Source of the DNA: an uncultured Muribaculaceae bacterium | Lineage (GTDB): Bacteria; Bacteroidota; Bacteroidia; Bacteroidales; Muribaculaceae | DNA length: 35,498 nucleotides | NCBI GenBank assembly: GCA_910587545.1 | Contig: CAJUMI010000023.1 | Location: 1-35,498, forward strand | Direction: 5' to 3' | Shown: positions 33,332 to 35,498 of the stretch, piece after piece | How the letters are laid out: each line of letters opens with the position of its first letter | Numbering within the stretch: the stretch's first letter is position 1 | Position numbers and translations under genes: made by a program | Notes under the pieces: generated by a model | What the model saw: only the letters and a program-made list of their open reading frames with translations | Told to the model about the DNA's origin: nothing | Databases searched by the model: none

Positions 33332-34144
33332 TCAGCCGAGTTGTGAGTCGGGGTTGAGATTGGCTGCCTCGATGTCTTTGAAATAGCGGTAAGTGCTGAC
33401 TTTCAGTTCGGCGCAGGCGTCTTCGTCGGCGACGATGAGAGCTTTGGGGTGCAACTGGAGTGCAGAGATTGTCCACATCTGAGAGATGCCGCCCTCTACG
33501 CCGTGCTGAAGGGCGCGGGCTTTGTTGTGGCCGTTGACGATGAGGAGTACGCTGCGGGCTGCCATGATTGTGCCGACACCGACAGTAAGGGCGGTCTTGG
33601 GGACAAGGTTGACGTCGTTGTCGAAGAAGCGCGAGTTGGCGATGATGGTGTCCTGAGTGAGGGTTTTCATGCGGGTGCGCGAGGTGAGTGAAGATCCAGG
33701 CTCATTGAAAGCGATGTGACCGTCGGGGCCTACGCCTCCGAGGAAAAGGTCTATTCCGCCGTAGGATTTGATTTTCTCTTCGTAGCGAGCGCACTCTGCG
33801 ATGGGGTCTTCGGCGTTGCCGTTGAGAATGTTGACGTTCTCAGGCAGGATGTCGATCTGATTGAAGAAATTGGTCCACATGAAGGTGTAGTAGCTCTGTT
33901 CGTGGTCACGGGGAATGCCGCAGTATTCGTCCATATTGAAAGTGACTACGTGGCGGAACGAAACTTTGCCCTCTTTGTTGAGCTTGATGAGGTGCTTGTA
34001 CATGCCGAGGGGCGAGCTGCCGGTGGGGCATCCGAGCACGAAGGGGTGTTCGGCCGTAGGTTTTGCTTCGTTGATGCGGGCTGCGACGTAATTGGCTGCC
34101 CAGCGCGACACTTCGTCGTAATTGTTTTCGATTATAAGTCTCAT
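33332..34144 (-). CDS. nagB: Glucosamine-6-phosphate deaminase
   Basis: A 270-aa enzyme converting glucosamine 6-phosphate to fructose 6-phosphate and ammonia, the last step of amino-sugar breakdown. The active-site residues stand at the same positions as in the E. coli enzyme: D72 (NMDEY), D141 and H143 (GPDGHIAFNEP) and E148. The phosphate loop PTGSSPLGMY (40-49) is intact. It has its own promoter element and terminator, so it appears monocistronic, which fits a gut bacterium using host glycans. Confidence 0.97.
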   Translation of the reverse strand: MRLIIENNYDEVSRWAANYVAARINEAKPTAEHPFVLGCPTGSSPLGMYKHLIKLNKEGKVSFRHVVTFNMDEYCGIPRDHEQSYYTFMWTNFFNQIDILPENVNILNGNAEDPIAECARYEEKIKSYGGIDLFLGGVGPDGHIAFNEPGSSLTSRTRMKTLTQDTIIANSRFFDNDVNLVPKTALTVGVGTIMAARSVLLIVNGHNKARALQHGVEGGISQMWTISALQLHPKALIVADEDACAELKVSTYRYFKDIEAANLNPDSQLG

Positions 34145-34184
34145 TGGAATGACAGTTGGGTTATTGTGGTTGTTGATTGATATG

Positions 34185-34192
34185 CAAAGGTA
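34185..34192 (-). promoter_or_regulatory. -7 element of nagB
   Basis: On the - strand TACCTTTG matches TAnnTTTG; start near 34179 and a ~35-nt leader. A -33 TTTG is not present at the expected spacing, which falls inside the end of the hydrolase gene. Confidence 0.5.
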
Positions 34193-35317
34193 CTAATTAT
34201 TTTGTTTGGCGCGGCTGATGACGGGCAGAATATAGTCCCAGACGAGGTTGAGCTGCTTCTGGTAGGTATGCGAGCCGGCAGTCATGGCCACGACTGTGTC
34301 GTAATCGGGAATTACTACGATGAATTGCCCGAACGATCCGTCGGCGCGGTATGCGTTGTGGCGGCAGCGCCAGACTTGATAGCCATAGCCCTGCACCCAG
34401 TCGCTGTTGGCGAAGTCTTCGTCGGTAGGTATGTATTCGAGACTGTTGGGGGTTCCTTGGACGGATTGAACATGGCGCGCCGACATACGGTCGATCCATT
34501 CGGCCGGCACGAGTTGTTTTCCCTGCCACTTACCGCGGTCGAGCATCAGTTGGCCGGTCTTGGCAAGGTCTTCGGTGCGCAGATGCAGTCCCCATCCCCC
34601 GGTGTTGATGCCCTCGGGACTTTCGTCCCATACGGCTCCTTCGATGCCGAGCGGTTCGAAAAGCCGTGTTGAGAGGTAATCGAGCAGTTTTTGTCCGGAG
34701 CGGATTTGTACGGCCGCGGAGAGCATATATGTAGCCATGCTGTTGTAACTGAACACGGCCCCGGGCTCGTATTCGACGGGTGAGGCAAGAAACTGGGCGA
34801 TCCAGGAAGAGGCAGTGTCGTTTTTAGTTATCGAAGTGTAGAGTTCCGGGGCGTGGGCGTGGCCGCTCGACATGGTGAGCAGGTCCTCGACTGTCATCTG
34901 CGCGAGATTGCTGCTGACTGAGTCAGGCAGATAGCCGGGAAATATGTCGACTATGTGTTCGTCGAGGCTGAGCAGGCCGTCGGCGATCGCCATGCCGACA
35001 CCGAGAGAGGTGAATGTTTTGCTTACAGAATATAATACGTGGAGTGAGTCGGGATGCGCACCATTGGCCCAGTGTTCATAAATGACGCTGTCGTCGCGGA
35101 CAATCATCACGCTGTGGAGATCGATACTGTCGGCGGCAGCCTTGGCCCAGAGGCTGTCCATGGCCGAGGCAAGGCGTTCTGTCGTCTCGCTGCGGGGCAG
35201 GCTGACGGTGTTGCAGTCGTTGCAGCCGGAACGGTCTGAATAATGATGGATTAGCGCTGCAGCGAGGAGGGCTGTGGCACACCCGAAGGTGATTTTCCCG
35301 ATAAGGTTGATTTTCAT
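34193..35317 (-). CDS. Class C beta-lactamase-fold serine hydrolase
   Basis: A 374-aa protein of the beta-lactamase/penicillin-binding-like family. An N-terminal hydrophobic segment (about 7-24) anchors or exports it; C32 and C35 follow. The nucleophile motif is S97-VSK (LYSVSKTF). The second motif is Y191-N192-S193. The region near SHTY may hold the third element, but no classic KTG is seen. Conserved SYNSMATYML, TGGWGLHLRTEDLAKTGQLML and GYQVWRC blocks are those of esterase or D-aminopeptidase-like relatives. Antibiotic hydrolysis is not implied. The substrate is unknown. Confidence 0.88.
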   Translation of the reverse strand: MKINLIGKITFGCATALLAAALIHHYSDRSGCNDCNTVSLPRSETTERLASAMDSLWAKAAADSIDLHSVMIVRDDSVIYEHWANGAHPDSLHVLYSVSKTFTSLGVGMAIADGLLSLDEHIVDIFPGYLPDSVSSNLAQMTVEDLLTMSSGHAHAPELYTSITKNDTASSWIAQFLASPVEYEPGAVFSYNSMATYMLSAAVQIRSGQKLLDYLSTRLFEPLGIEGAVWDESPEGINTGGWGLHLRTEDLAKTGQLMLDRGKWQGKQLVPAEWIDRMSARHVQSVQGTPNSLEYIPTDEDFANSDWVQGYGYQVWRCRHNAYRADGSFGQFIVVIPDYDTVVAMTAGSHTYQKQLNLVWDYILPVISRAKQNN

Positions 35318-35380
35318 TGGCCTGTCGAATTTTAAAGATTTTAAGTAGCGGGATGGATATGGGAAAGATTAATTGTTCTA

Positions 35381-35412
35381 AACAAAAACAGGCCAACTTG
35401 AATAGTCGGCCT
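35381..35412 (-). terminator. Terminator of the tRNA-Val transcript
   Basis: On the - strand a 9-bp stem (AGGCCGACT with AGTTGGCCT, one G-T pair) closes an ATTCA loop and is followed by GTTTTTGTT. It lies 36 nt after the tRNA 3' end. The remaining gap 35318-35380 shows no gene or clear promoter. Confidence 0.75.
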
Positions 35413-35447
35413 ACTGAATGTTATGAGAGTGATAATGATTGGATGAG

Positions 35448-35498
35448 TGGGCGCTGAGGGATTCGAACCCCCGACCCTCTGCTTGTAAGGCAGACGCT
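35448..35498 (-). tRNA. tRNA-Val(UAC), 3' part (cut by window edge)
   Basis: On the - strand the anticodon arm reads TCTGC-CTTACAA-GCAGA, giving anticodon TAC (valine). A 5-nt variable loop, the T-arm GGGGG-TTCGAAT-CCCTC, the acceptor strand AGCGCCC and discriminator A follow, ending at 35448. CCA is not encoded (CTC follows). The 5' half lies beyond the window. Confidence 0.93.

Noticed and set aside
34193..35317. Antibiotic-resistance beta-lactamase
   Set aside because: SxxK is present but no KTG motif and the sequence blocks are those of esterase/peptidase-like relatives; nothing supports drug hydrolysis.

Overview
The window looks like chromosomal DNA from a gut-type Bacteroidales bacterium. 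It is GC-moderate and has several promoters of the Bacteroidota form (TTTG, about 20 nt, then TAnnTTTG). It carries proteins with type IX secretion-like C-termini and gene clusters typical of Bacteroides relatives: dut-TPR-DUF4292-EnvC, and pdxJ-tolQ-tolR-tolA opposite nadK. A Muribaculaceae-like member is my best guess from protein character, but this is inference. I see no phage, insertion sequence, CRISPR array or plasmid function.

Left end (1-8343): the 3' end of a 5S rRNA and its terminator close an rRNA operon. Then, all on +, come a response regulator/histidine kinase pair that overlap, a PiT-type phosphate transporter with a PhoU-like tail, and metG-ansA followed by a small secreted protein that is little more than a T9SS-type sorting domain.

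Middle left (8354-17063, all -): a collinear cluster starting at a well-formed promoter before dut. It runs through a TPR protein, a DUF4292 lipoprotein, an EnvC-like murein hydrolase activator, a polysaccharide flippase, dGTPase and a TPM-domain membrane protein. It joins nucleotide-pool cleaning (dut, dgt) to envelope assembly.

Centre (17257-27004): divergent from dut is a 651-aa secreted protein built from four related repeats. Convergent with it lies a seven-gene - strand efflux operon: membrane fusion protein, ABC ATPase, two FtsX/MacB-type permeases, TolC-like outer membrane protein, a response regulator (receiver plus Fis helix-turn-helix, no AAA+ domain) and an NtrB-like histidine kinase. 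The kinase is broken by a frameshift and an in-frame TAA.

Right (27221-35498): a small secreted ORF is interrupted by TAA but continues in frame into a Lys/His-rich tail. Next are pdxJ and tolQ/tolR/tolA-like genes on -. Opposite them on + are a CBS-less regulatory remnant, nadK and a YgjP/SprT-like metallopeptidase. Then, on -, come a DUF4919 protein, nagB and a class C beta-lactamase-fold serine hydrolase. A tRNA-Val(UAC), cut by the window edge, closes the region with its own terminator.

The strongest leads are the broken sensor kinase beside an intact AAA+-less regulator, the stop-split His-rich ORF, the CBS-less protein next to nadK behind face-to-face promoters, and the repeat-built secreted protein. 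No clearly new multi-gene system is evident.
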